A DNA stretch of 64,000 nt from Arcticimaribacter sp002477625. GTDB taxonomy: Bacteria > Bacteroidota > Bacteroidia > Flavobacteriales > Flavobacteriaceae. The stretch lies in the NCBI GenBank assembly GCA_943846665.1, contig OX044358.1, positions 1,612,001 to 1,676,000 of the forward strand. The letters are read 5' to 3'. Below, piece after piece: positions 26,059 through 34,141 of the stretch; position 1 is the first letter of the stretch; the number at the start of each line of letters is the position of its first letter. Under the pieces are notes generated by a model, which was not told the DNA's origin, did not search any database, and worked only from the letters and a program-made list of their open reading frames with translations. The translations under genes were made by a program, and so were the position numbers.

Positions 26059-27062
26059 ATGAGAAAGAACGGCTTGGTTTTTTTATTTACTGTTTTGATC
26101 TTTTGTCCATTCAAAAACTGGAGCCAAGAGATTCGAGGCTTGAGTTTTGTGGGTACTCGTGATCAAGTAAATCAGGAACATCTTATTCCCATAAAAGAGC
26201 GTGCTGCTAATTGGGTAGCTCTTATGCCCTACGGTTATATGCAATCTGCCCAGACCCCTGTGGTTTCGTATAATACCTCTTGGCAATGGCAAGGGGAAAC
26301 TAAAAATGGAATCGAACAAGCTGTTCCTTTTTTTGAAAGAGCAGGGATTTCGGTAATGCTCAAGCCGCATATTTGGATTAAAGGAGGTGTGTTTACGGGA
26401 ACAATTTCATTTAACTCTCCAGAAGAGTGGAAGCAATTTCAGGAATCTTACCGACAATTCATTCTTCATTTTGCTCAGCTTGCGGAAGAAACTAACATCC
26501 CGATGCTTTGCATAGGAACTGAATTACAGTCCGTGGTTGCTAACAGCCCTGCGTATTGGAAACAATTGATTTATGAAATCAAACAAGTTTATTCGGGGAA
26601 GTTGACTTATGCTGAGAATTGGGATCAATTTGAAAATGTGCCGTTTTGGGATCAATTGGATTATGTAGGTATTGATGCTTATTTCCCTTTGAAAACTACC
26701 AGTCCTACGGTAAACGTTTTGACTGAACTTTGGCAGCCCTATGTTGACAACCTAAAAGCCTTTGCTGAAAATACAATCTAAAAATAGTTTTTACTGAAAT
26801 GGGGTATCGCAGTATAGATCAACCTACAACAAAGCCATGGGATTACAGTTTGCGCGAACAAGCGTTCAATGGTCAGACTCAGGCAGATCCCCTTGAAGCA
26901 CTTTTTGTAAGTTTTCAAAACAAGCCCTGGTGGGCTGGAGGTTTTATTTGGAAATGGTTTCCTGATCACCTAAATTCTGGTGGTACTTCGGACACCACTT
27001 TTTCCCCTCAAAATAAACCCGCCGAAGCAGTCATTGGACGTTACTTCACAAATTGGCAATAG
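26059..27062 (+). pseudogene. GH113-like glycoside hydrolase, frameshifted
   Basis: The first 240 codons give a signal peptide and a TIM barrel with LSFVGTRD, NWVALMPYGYM, ISVMLKPHIWI, MLCIGTEL (acid/base glutamate) and YVGIDAYFPL. The frame stops at 26779-26781, while the expected next barrel strand, IVFTEMGYRS with the second catalytic glutamate, continues in another frame from about 26784 to 27062. The break lies in an AAAAA run at about 26780-26784. Joined, the product would be about 330 residues, normal for GH113/GH5-like mannanases. A one-base deletion or a homopolymer error explains it. The 3' end overlaps the convergent glycosyltransferase gene by 22 bases. Confidence 0.75.
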
Positions 27063-27733
27063 TATTTGTGCAGTGTAGTGGGAGGCCTTCCCAAGGCCCG
27101 CAAAATATGAATCATCATAAAATGAAACTGTAATCGAAGCACGCCATTTTCTGTAAAACGACGGGATGAGGTAATCACCTTTTGAGGTAAAACACAAAAA
27201 GAATGGTGTTTGTAAATACGATCGATAAGTTCCCCGTCTTCACAAATGATATACTCCTCGTTGAACCCATTGAGGGTATTAAAAAGTTTTTTTTGAATGA
27301 ATAAAGATTGATCTCCTCCGCGGCAATAACGACTGTTGAATCGACTGGCACTTGCAGCCAAACTCAAAGCCCAATGATTGCTCGAAAACCCTAATCGGAA
27401 GCAACCTGCCTTGTTGTTTTTTGTGTAAGCCGTATATATTATTTCGTCAAACTCTTTGGGTGGTCGAGAATCTGCATGTAAGAAATATAAAATTTCTGAT
27501 GTAGCAATTTTAGCACCTTCATTTTGCTGATGGGCTCTCCCTTTTTTGGTTTGGATTAAAGTAATCCCTTCTTTTCTTTCAAGCCATTCAATACTTCCAT
27601 CCGAACTCCCACCATCAACAACGATGATTTCGTTATGAAAAACACTTCGTTTTTTTAAGATAGTCGTTAGTTCTTCGAGCTGTTCAAGCTCGTTTAATAC
27701 GGGGATTATAATGGATAAATATTCTTTATTCAT
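27041..27733 (-). CDS. Arsenosugar-cluster family-2 glycosyltransferase (TIGR04283 type)
   Basis: A 230-residue GT2 with LSIIIPVLNELEQLEEL, IIVVDGGSSDGS, the LYFLHADSRPP metal motif, and the distinctive FRLGFSS, CRGGDQSLFI and ICEDGELIDRI segments of the TIGR04283 family found beside arsenosugar genes. It is the last of seven minus-strand genes and overlaps the DUF547 gene by eight bases. Likely role, by inference, is transfer of the arsenic-carrying ribose to glycerol or a related aglycone. The substrate is not proven. Confidence 0.88.
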   Translation of the reverse strand: MNKEYLSIIIPVLNELEQLEELTTILKKRSVFHNEIIVVDGGSSDGSIEWLERKEGITLIQTKKGRAHQQNEGAKIATSEILYFLHADSRPPKEFDEIIYTAYTKNNKAGCFRLGFSSNHWALSLAASASRFNSRYCRGGDQSLFIQKKLFNTLNGFNEEYIICEDGELIDRIYKHHSFCVLPQKVITSSRRFTENGVLRLQFHFMMIHILRALGRPPTTLHKYYCQFVK

Positions 27734-28451
27734 TCAGACTCCAATCGTATTCTTGGTACTTTATTTTAGCGTTATCCTTAAAGGATTTTTGTGAATATTT
27801 TTGAATGAACGCAATACGTTCTTTCTTGCTCCCAAAGTCTTTGGAAAACCATAAAAATATTTTTGATAAGCCGATATTCTTTTCTGAAATTTGATTTTTT
27901 GAGGTGTCGTTTATAAAAAGTGCTGTTGCTTCTTCAAGTTGCTTTTGAACCTTCGACGCTCGAAATGCTTCATTCGACAATTGGGGGCAGGATGCAGATG
28001 CACAGTTGATTGCAAAGTGAATGCGGGGATCATCCATTTTCCGTAAAACCTTATGTTCAATGTCGTTTAAGGTCAAACGGTTATTCGGGAGATTCAAACT
28101 TTTGCTATCCCATGGGTCTTTGATGTCTCGAATGCTTTTTAAAGGGTAGTTGTCTAATATTAATTTAACAGTTACCGCATTATAAGCATTGATAAAATAG
28201 GCTAAAGAATCATTCTTGTCCCAATAATTTGCGGGGGGAGTCTTTTCAAGAAGTTGAATGTATTTGTCTAAATCGGTTTGACTTTTCTTCCAACTGTGGT
28301 AGTCAACATTTCCATCGGCATCCACATATTGCTGGAGTAATACATTCCAGCTAGCATGTATTCCTTTGTCTTGGTTTTGATCTTGCTGAAAATTGATTTC
28401 TGAATTTGTAAGTCCGAGTGAAATTAATAAAGTAATAAGTAGGGTTTTCAT
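27726..28451 (-). CDS. DUF547 domain protein in the arsenosugar operon
   Basis: A 241-residue protein with a signal peptide (about 1-18, ending near TNSE), so probably periplasmic. The DUF547 core is visible: AYFINAYNAVTVKLILDNYP, IRDIKDPWDSKSLNL, LNDIEHKVLRKMDDPRIHFAINCASASCPQL. The family is widespread in bacteria and plants without a known reaction; the conserved cysteine and histidine in IHFAINCASASCP could be catalytic. It sits 12 bases after arsM and overlaps the last gene, so it is co-expressed with the arsenosugar enzymes. Confidence 0.88.
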   Translation of the reverse strand: MKTLLITLLISLGLTNSEINFQQDQNQDKGIHASWNVLLQQYVDADGNVDYHSWKKSQTDLDKYIQLLEKTPPANYWDKNDSLAYFINAYNAVTVKLILDNYPLKSIRDIKDPWDSKSLNLPNNRLTLNDIEHKVLRKMDDPRIHFAINCASASCPQLSNEAFRASKVQKQLEEATALFINDTSKNQISEKNIGLSKIFLWFSKDFGSKKERIAFIQKYSQKSFKDNAKIKYQEYDWSLNE

Positions 28452-28463
28452 TGTATTTAGGAT

Positions 28464-29432
28464 TTAACAACAACCACCTCCATCATAGTGAAAAGTAGAT
28501 TCACTGATGAAGATATCGTCTCGATTAATATTGTTAAGAGCGTCAGCAGTTTTATCACAAACTGCAAGGGGCTGGTTTTGTAGTAGTATATGTCCTTTTT
28601 TATCGTCAAAAAAATCTTCTCCACCGAAATAGATTGCAGATTTTCCAGTAAAGATGCAAGGTCCATCTTCTGGCATCGGATCTTTAATTGCACAGACTTC
28701 TACACTTTCAATGTAAATGTGTTCTTCGGTGGCATAGTGCTTGGGATCTAAAATACGGTAGGGTCTTCTGGCTCTAATTTCAATAGTTCCAAACCCAACA
28801 TCAGTTAACATTTTTACATAATCAGCTAATGGAATTGATCCAGAAAGACACAAAGCTCGAAGGCGTTCATCCTCTCGAAGTGTTGTGTTCATTGGTTGCT
28901 CGCAAGTAGGGTCACTCATCACTAATCTACCGTGTGGTTTCAGCACGCGATACATCTCTTCTAAGGCTTTTTTGAGTTCCTCCATTTTGAAAATATTGAA
29001 CAGGCAGTTTTGCGCAGCAACATCAATACTATTATCTGCAACGGGAAGATTTAAGGCATCGCCTTTTTTTAGCGTCACAAAATCAGATTGGAACCAAGCA
29101 TTTTGTTTTTCTGCTAGCACAAAATTTTTACGAGAAGCTTCCAGCATTTCATCGACTACATCAATTCCAATAACACCTTCTTTTTGTCTAGAAAAATAGG
29201 AAAATTGAAGGAGTTCCATCCCTCCGCCAACTCCTACGTATAAAATTTTCGGGTTGTTTACTAAATCACGGGGGTGGACCGTTGAGCCGCATCCGTAATT
29301 CATTTCTTGCATGATGGTTGGGATTTGAAGCCCTGGAAATTGCCAAATGGGGGTAGTTGTACAGCATAAACCAACATCAGGTGTTAAAGCAGCTTCTTTG
29401 TAAACATCTTTAGTTACTTCTAAGTAGCTCAT
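28464..29432 (-). CDS. arsM: Arsenosugar-pathway arsenite methyltransferase
   Basis: A 322-residue SAM-dependent methyltransferase. ILYVGVGGGMELLQFS is motif I, and GDALNLPVADNSIDVAAQNCLFNIF the later motifs. The paired cysteines at 23-24 (LCCTTTPIW), Cys in EMNYGCGS and the C-terminal GGGCC at 318-322 are the cysteine signature of the arsenosugar subgroup of ArsM. It would methylate arsenite to dimethylarsenite, the substrate of ArsS, in the cytosol. Twelve bases after the phosphorylase gene. Confidence 0.9.
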   Translation of the reverse strand: MSYLEVTKDVYKEAALTPDVGLCCTTTPIWQFPGLQIPTIMQEMNYGCGSTVHPRDLVNNPKILYVGVGGGMELLQFSYFSRQKEGVIGIDVVDEMLEASRKNFVLAEKQNAWFQSDFVTLKKGDALNLPVADNSIDVAAQNCLFNIFKMEELKKALEEMYRVLKPHGRLVMSDPTCEQPMNTTLREDERLRALCLSGSIPLADYVKMLTDVGFGTIEIRARRPYRILDPKHYATEEHIYIESVEVCAIKDPMPEDGPCIFTGKSAIYFGGEDFFDDKKGHILLQNQPLAVCDKTADALNNINRDDIFISESTFHYDGGGCC

Positions 29433-29444
29433 TTGATTTTTTAT

Positions 29445-30266
29445 TTATAGGGATGAAATTATTTTTTTTACTAATACAATCAAAGACTGTTCCGCTTTTT
29501 TGGCCATGGCCATGATGTCGGAAATATCAATGGGTTTTAAATTATCTGGATCACATACATCCGTCAGAACGGAAAAAGCGATACAATCCATTTCAAGTTG
29601 ATTCGCAACAATTACTTCTGGTACTGTAGACATTCCTACGGCGTCGGCCCCAATTACTTTCAGGTAACGATATTCTGCTTTTGTTTCGAGTTGTGGGCCA
29701 ACTACTGCTGCATATACTCCCTTGTGGAGTGTGATACCCTCCTCCGAAGCAATTGCTTTTGCTTTTTGAGTCATTTCTGGGCAATAGGGTGCACTCATGT
29801 CTACAAAGCGATTGCCAAGAACAACAGTTCCTTTTTCGGCAAGAGGCGAGCCTCCTTGTAAGTTTATGTGATCTTCGATCAACATAATCTCCCCTTTGTT
29901 AAAACGTAAGTTGACAGCACCAGCTGCATTACTCAGTATTAGTTTTTGAACACCGAGCGCATGCAGTATTCGAACAGGGTAGGTGATTTCGAAAAAATTA
30001 TAGCCTTCGTATAGATGAAAGCGGCCTTGAAAGACAAGAACTTTTTTAGCGTTAAGTGTTCCATAGATTAATTTGCCGCTATGATATTCTACAGTTGCTG
30101 CGGGAAAGTGTGGAATTACATCAAAAGCAATTTCTTTTTCTATTGTTATATGTTCTACCAAATCGCCCAAACCAGTTCCCAAAATAATGCCAACGGCACC
30201 CGATTCAATTCCTTGATCTTTTAAAGACTGTGTGCTTTCTTCCAGCTGCTGTATCATGGTTTTCAT
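29445..30266 (-). CDS. Purine nucleoside phosphorylase
   Basis: A 273-residue trimeric-type PNP. GIILGTGLGDLVE holds the phosphate-binding serine-equivalent loop, FPAATVEYHSGKL and FQGRFHLYEGY are conserved, then LILSNAAGAVN, GPQLETKAEYR and the purine-site DAVGMSTVPEVIVA. It overlaps the DUF2064 gene by four bases and precedes arsM by twelve. In this operon the expected substrate is 5'-deoxy-5'-dimethylarsinoyl-adenosine, which it would split into adenine and an arsenic-bearing ribose 1-phosphate. A general purine salvage role cannot be excluded. Confidence 0.9.
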   Translation of the reverse strand: MKTMIQQLEESTQSLKDQGIESGAVGIILGTGLGDLVEHITIEKEIAFDVIPHFPAATVEYHSGKLIYGTLNAKKVLVFQGRFHLYEGYNFFEITYPVRILHALGVQKLILSNAAGAVNLRFNKGEIMLIEDHINLQGGSPLAEKGTVVLGNRFVDMSAPYCPEMTQKAKAIASEEGITLHKGVYAAVVGPQLETKAEYRYLKVIGADAVGMSTVPEVIVANQLEMDCIAFSVLTDVCDPDNLKPIDISDIMAMAKKAEQSLIVLVKKIISSL

Positions 30267-30868
30267 TTGTCGAGGTGGTTTAATAGTTCGGGAAATGTAC
30301 GAAGGTCTTCGTAATAATCAACATCGTTTTTTGGTTTTAGAAGCGCTACTTTTTTTTCTTTAAAGTCATCCATGGTGTCTTTCAACACAGACGCTGTTCC
30401 CCAATTCTTATTTTTAAAAATTTCAGGTATCCCTTGTGAAAGTCCAAGTAGGTAATAACCCCCGTCTGTTGCTGGTCCTAGTACAGCTGTATTGGTCTCA
30501 AGTGCTTTAAAAGCTTCATCAATGTCGCTGGATTCAAGATCCCAAAGGTCGGTTCCAATAATTACAATTTGTTCAAACCCTTGCTCAAAACCATCCTGAA
30601 AGGCATGGCTCATTCGTTCGCCAAGGCTGTCTCCTTTTTGAATTTTTTTCTCAGAAACTTGCCCGTCCCATGGATCTCCATTTTCAATAAATTCAGAATA
30701 ATAGAGATTTTTATGAACGGACATTGGCCCAATGGTTTGGGCTGTTTTTTCAATTAATTTTTGAAATATTAAAAGCGCTTTTTCATCTCCGATTGTTTTC
30801 GCTAACCGAGTTTTAACTTTTCCGAGTTGAGGGTTTTTTGTAAAAACTAGAAGTATTCTTTTATTCAT
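30263..30868 (-). CDS. DUF2064 transferase of the arsenosugar cluster (TIGR04282 type)
   Basis: A 201-residue GT-A-like protein from the ATG at 30868 (MNKRILLVFTKNPQLGKVKTRLAK); the longer open frame runs into arsS and is not conserved. The N-terminal KVKTRLA and the IIGTDLWDLESSD and LGPATDGGYYLLGL motifs resemble nucleotidyltransferases such as CofC/MobA as much as glycosyltransferases. It could activate the ribose 1-phosphate released by the phosphorylase to a nucleotide sugar for the last-gene GT2. That step is my inference. Ten bases after arsS. Confidence 0.85.
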   Translation of the reverse strand: MNKRILLVFTKNPQLGKVKTRLAKTIGDEKALLIFQKLIEKTAQTIGPMSVHKNLYYSEFIENGDPWDGQVSEKKIQKGDSLGERMSHAFQDGFEQGFEQIVIIGTDLWDLESSDIDEAFKALETNTAVLGPATDGGYYLLGLSQGIPEIFKNKNWGTASVLKDTMDDFKEKKVALLKPKNDVDYYEDLRTFPELLNHLDK

Positions 30869-30878
30869 ATTCAAAAAT

Positions 30879-31934
30879 CTAGGCAATACTTCCTTGGCAG
30901 CTACTTCCTGCGCCAGCTGTACAACCATAACAATGTTGAGATAAGCGAATGTTGCGATCCGAAAGTATGTCCGTGTTAAATTCACTAATATGAGTTGCCG
31001 ATGCGTCAACTTTTAAACCCAACATTTGATTGAAATCGCAATCAAATAAAAAGCCTTCCCAACTTACCGAAATGGTATTGGTGCACATTACATTTTCAAC
31101 GGCCATTGGGTTAAAAGCTTCAACGAGAGAATACATATATTCTTCGTAGTTTTCCGAAGCAAGGAGGTAGTCTAAAAAACGACTGATCGGAAGATTTGTA
31201 ATTGAGAATAGCTGATTGAATTCGATATCAAAATCTTCTTTTAAAGCCTTTTTGAAATCCAATTCTAAGGCTTTTTGATTCCCCGGTAAAAAAGCACCGG
31301 AAGGGTTATAGACCAAATCCAGCTCAAGGGAGCCATTGGGGATTCCAAATCCAGCCTTATTGAGCATTTGTAATGCTTTAATTGAAGCGTCGAAAACTCC
31401 ATCGCCTCGTTGTTTATCTGTTTTGCCTCTTTTGTAAAAAGGGAGTGATGAAATGACATGAACCTTATGTTTAGCGAAAAACTCCGGAAGGTCATGATAT
31501 TTTTTGTTTGCCAGAATAATGGTCAAATTTGAACGAACAATAATTTCTTCCACGCTTGTTTTACGAATTTCTTCTACAAACCAACGGAATTCTGGATGCA
31601 TTTCTGGAGCTCCACCCGTAAGGTCTACTGTCTTGATTTTATTGACTTGTAATACAGCCAAAATTTGCTCCAGGGTTTCATGGGTCATTATTTCTTTTCT
31701 GTCGGGACCAGCATCAACATGACAGTGGGCACACACCTGATTACACATATAGCCTACATTAATTTGTAGAATTTCTAAAGCAATGGGACGAACAGCCTCT
31801 AAGTTGCTGGCTTTTACTTTTTCTTTAAAAGTTGGAAGACTTCCGTCTTTAAAAATTCCGCCAGAAAGGATTTCGAGTTGTTTTTCGGTTTGTGCTAGAG
31901 AATCTTGTCGAGATTTGAGGGATTTTATTTTCAT
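30879..31934 (-). CDS. arsS: Arsenosugar biosynthesis radical SAM protein
   Basis: A 351-residue radical SAM enzyme with the 4Fe-4S motif CNQVCAHC (Cys64, 68, 71). The C-terminal third has DUF3641-type cysteines: CTNTISVSWEGFLFDCDFNQ and the terminal CYGCTAGAGSSC (Cys335, 338, 346). Members of this family join the 5'-deoxyadenosyl group to dimethylarsenite, which makes the arsenosugar precursor; this is known from ArsM/ArsS work in cyanobacteria. It starts one base after the AhpD-like gene. Some relatives are selenoproteins, but no in-frame TGA occurs here. Confidence 0.92.
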   Translation of the reverse strand: MKIKSLKSRQDSLAQTEKQLEILSGGIFKDGSLPTFKEKVKASNLEAVRPIALEILQINVGYMCNQVCAHCHVDAGPDRKEIMTHETLEQILAVLQVNKIKTVDLTGGAPEMHPEFRWFVEEIRKTSVEEIIVRSNLTIILANKKYHDLPEFFAKHKVHVISSLPFYKRGKTDKQRGDGVFDASIKALQMLNKAGFGIPNGSLELDLVYNPSGAFLPGNQKALELDFKKALKEDFDIEFNQLFSITNLPISRFLDYLLASENYEEYMYSLVEAFNPMAVENVMCTNTISVSWEGFLFDCDFNQMLGLKVDASATHISEFNTDILSDRNIRLSQHCYGCTAGAGSSCQGSIA

Positions 31935-31935
31935 A

Positions 31936-32271
31936 TTACATGCTCAATTGATCGTGGCGATTCATCATTTGAACTCCATGAACCAGAGCTGCTCCTGCTT
32001 TGATTGCTGCACCCACGTGCACAGCTTCCATCATTTCTTCTTTTTCAATTCCTCTTTGTAAACCATCTTTGGTATAGGAGTCGATACAATACGGACATTG
32101 AATAACATGGGAAACCGCAAGTGCAATTAAAGATTTTTCACGAGCAGATAGAGATCCTTCCTCAAACACACTGTTATAGTAATCAAAGAATTTGGTGCCC
32201 AAGGCCTCATTCCATTCGTTGATTTTCCCAAAGTTTTTAAGGTCTTCTGGTTGATAGTAGCTTTTTTTCAT
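31936..32271 (-). CDS. Arsenosugar-associated AhpD-like (carboxymuconolactone decarboxylase fold) protein
   Basis: A 111-residue AhpD-fold protein with the redox pair Cys59/Cys62 in SHVIQCPYCIDSYTKDG and the family LALAVSH helix. It matches the peroxidase-like protein that accompanies ArsS. It may reduce a thiol or arsenic(V) intermediate, or protect the radical enzyme. That is inference. It is the first gene of the operon, so the promoter lies in 32272-32424. Confidence 0.9.
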   Translation of the reverse strand: MKKSYYQPEDLKNFGKINEWNEALGTKFFDYYNSVFEEGSLSAREKSLIALAVSHVIQCPYCIDSYTKDGLQRGIEKEEMMEAVHVGAAIKAGAALVHGVQMMNRHDQLSM

Positions 32272-32424
32272 TTCTAAATTGGAGTTTATCTTTAATTTGA
32301 ATAAATATAGACATAAAAAATAAGCTTAGAATGTTTTTGAATATTTGTATGTTTACAGTCTTAATAGCCTTAAATTTTGCACACTATAATATATATAACT
32401 ACTTTTAAATATATATATTCACTT
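32272..32424. promoter_or_regulatory. Divergent control region between arsenosugar operon and LytS gene
   Basis: This 153-base AT-rich stretch separates two divergent transcripts. It includes an imperfect inverted AT repeat at about 32388-32418 (TATATATA, 11-13 bases, then TATATATAT), which could be a regulator site. No canonical ArsR operator was recognised. Confidence 0.35.
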
Positions 32425-33261
32425 ATGCTTACAGAAGTATTTGCGAATTCACTTATATTTTTTATGTTTCAGTTCGAGGAAGGTAATTATGATTGGGCAA
32501 TCCCACTAATCGTCAGTAATTTCATTACGATTTTATTGATGTTCTTTTTTACGAAAGATCGTTCCCAACAAGAAATTGCATTCCAGCAACAAATTGCCAA
32601 ACTTGAAGCACACTCACTAAGAGCTCAGATGAATCCTCATTTTATCTTCAACGCACTCAATGGCGTTCAAAGTGTGATGATGCTTCAAGGGGAACAAATG
32701 GCCAACAGGTACTTGGGCGTTTTTTCAAAGCTGTTGCGATTTACTATAGAAATGACCAACAGTGAAATGATTTCGTTAGAAGATGAACTGGGATATTTGA
32801 ATTCCTATGTAGAGTTACAAAACTTACGCTTAGAAAATGAAATCGATTTTATGATTGATATAGATTCCACAGTTGACGCAGCTCAGTGTTTTTTACCAAC
32901 GATGATGTTACAACCGTTGGTTGAAAACGCAATAATTCATGGAGTTTCGACACTTAAAGATAAACGTACAATCCTATTGAAAATTGAGCGAGTGAAAAAT
33001 ATTTTAATTTTAAAAGTTGAAGACAATGGTATCGGGAGAAAAGAGTCGGCTCTGTTGAGAAAGAACCAAAAAGGCGGGGTACATAAATCTTTTGCAAATC
33101 AGATAATGAAAGAACGGATTGATATTTTTAATTACTTGCAAGATGACAAGACTAATTTCTATATGGAGGATGTGTTTCCAAATAAAAAACACAGCGGTAC
33201 GCGAGCAATTTTAACCATCCCCTTCAGAGAAGAAAAGTCAGGTATAATAAATAAACTATAA
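32425..33261 (+). CDS. LytS-type sensor histidine kinase
   Basis: A 278-residue kinase from the ATG at 32425; a TTG at 32377 would add 16 residues. A single clear helix lies at about 25-43, then a coiled-coil linker (QQEIAFQQQIAKLEAH). The phospho-acceptor region is QMNPHFIFNALNGVQ (His72), and the ATPase part has MMLQPLVENAIIHG and LKVEDNGIGRKES. The short sensor end suggests that it detects a signal in the membrane or through a partner. The stop overlaps the ATG of the LytTR gene (TAATG), so the two are translationally coupled. Divergent from the arsenosugar operon. Confidence 0.88.
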   Translation: MLTEVFANSLIFFMFQFEEGNYDWAIPLIVSNFITILLMFFFTKDRSQQEIAFQQQIAKLEAHSLRAQMNPHFIFNALNGVQSVMMLQGEQMANRYLGVFSKLLRFTIEMTNSEMISLEDELGYLNSYVELQNLRLENEIDFMIDIDSTVDAAQCFLPTMMLQPLVENAIIHGVSTLKDKRTILLKIERVKNILILKVEDNGIGRKESALLRKNQKGGVHKSFANQIMKERIDIFNYLQDDKTNFYMEDVFPNKKHSGTRAILTIPFREEKSGIINKL

Positions 33262-34022
33262 TGTAGAAGTTAAGAGCTATTTTAATTGATGACGAAAAAA
33301 ACAATTTGGATTTACTTTCACATTTTGTTCGAAAATATTGTTTGGATGTTGAAGTTGTTTCTGAATGTTTGACCTACCAGGATGCTTTGGTACAAATTGA
33401 TGAATTGAAACCTGATTTGCTGTTTCTGGATATTGTTCTAGACGAAAACACAGCTTTTGATTTATTGAAAGAAGTTAAGTTTAAGAAGTATAAAATCATC
33501 TTTACTACTGCCTACGACGAATACGCCATTAAGGCTTTTAAATTCAATACAGCAGATTACTTATTAAAACCAATTTTGATTGATGACTTAATTGCTGCTG
33601 TAGGGAAAATTCACAAAGGTTGGAAAACAAGTGAATACCTAAATTCATCTCAAATCAGCAACCTTTCTAATTCTGTTTTAGGAAAGCATCCAATGAATTT
33701 TCTAACTATTTCAGGTTTGGATAGGATAGACTTTATAGACCCAAAAGAAATCATTTACATGCAATCGAATGGACGTTACACAGAATTCATATTGTCTAAT
33801 AGCAAGCGAAAAATTATGGCTTCAAAATCATTGGGAGAATTTGAAGGACTTTTAAATTCTGCTTTATTTTTTAGAATACATAACACCTACATTGTGAACC
33901 TTTCTCATTTACTAAACATCAATAAGAAGTCTGGAAACTATTGTGAAATGAGTAATGGGGACGCTCTACCGATCTCAAGAAGGCGGTATGAAGGCTTGAT
34001 GAAGTACTTGAGAAATACCTAA
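33261..34022 (+). CDS. LytTR response regulator with a stop codon at codon 2
   Basis: After the ATG at 33261-33263 comes TAG (33264-33266), then in frame KLRAILIDDEKNNLDLL, the perfect start of a receiver domain with its acidic DDE pocket. The rest has the phospho-acceptor in LLFLDIVLDENTAF, ADYLLKP, and a LytTR DNA-binding domain (about 160-250) with DRIDFIDPKEIIYMQSNGRYT and IHNTYIVNL. The next usable start, TTG at 33306, would lose the acidic pocket. An AAG-to-TAG change would restore a normal MKKLRAILIDDE start. It may therefore be inactive, may use a rare ATT start, or may be a base error. Confidence 0.75.
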
Positions 34023-34141
34023 GCTATAAAAAACCAAAAACTAAAAAAATCCTACCACATATCCCCAAATCATACCGATTAGCTGCTTTTATGAATTTCA
34101 AACTATTTTAAAATTATAGTTTCACGATAAATAATATTTTT

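Noticed and set aside
30869..31009. Longer start of the DUF2064 gene inside arsS
   Set aside because: The 47 extra codons overlap arsS and lack family similarity.
30879..31934. ArsS as a selenoprotein
   Set aside because: All expected cysteine positions are TGC/TGT-type cysteines and no in-frame TGA interrupts the gene.
25354..33266. Stop-codon recoding as explanation of the TAA and TAG inside genes
   Set aside because: Two different stops are involved, both used normally as terminators by other genes in the window, and there is no recoding signal.
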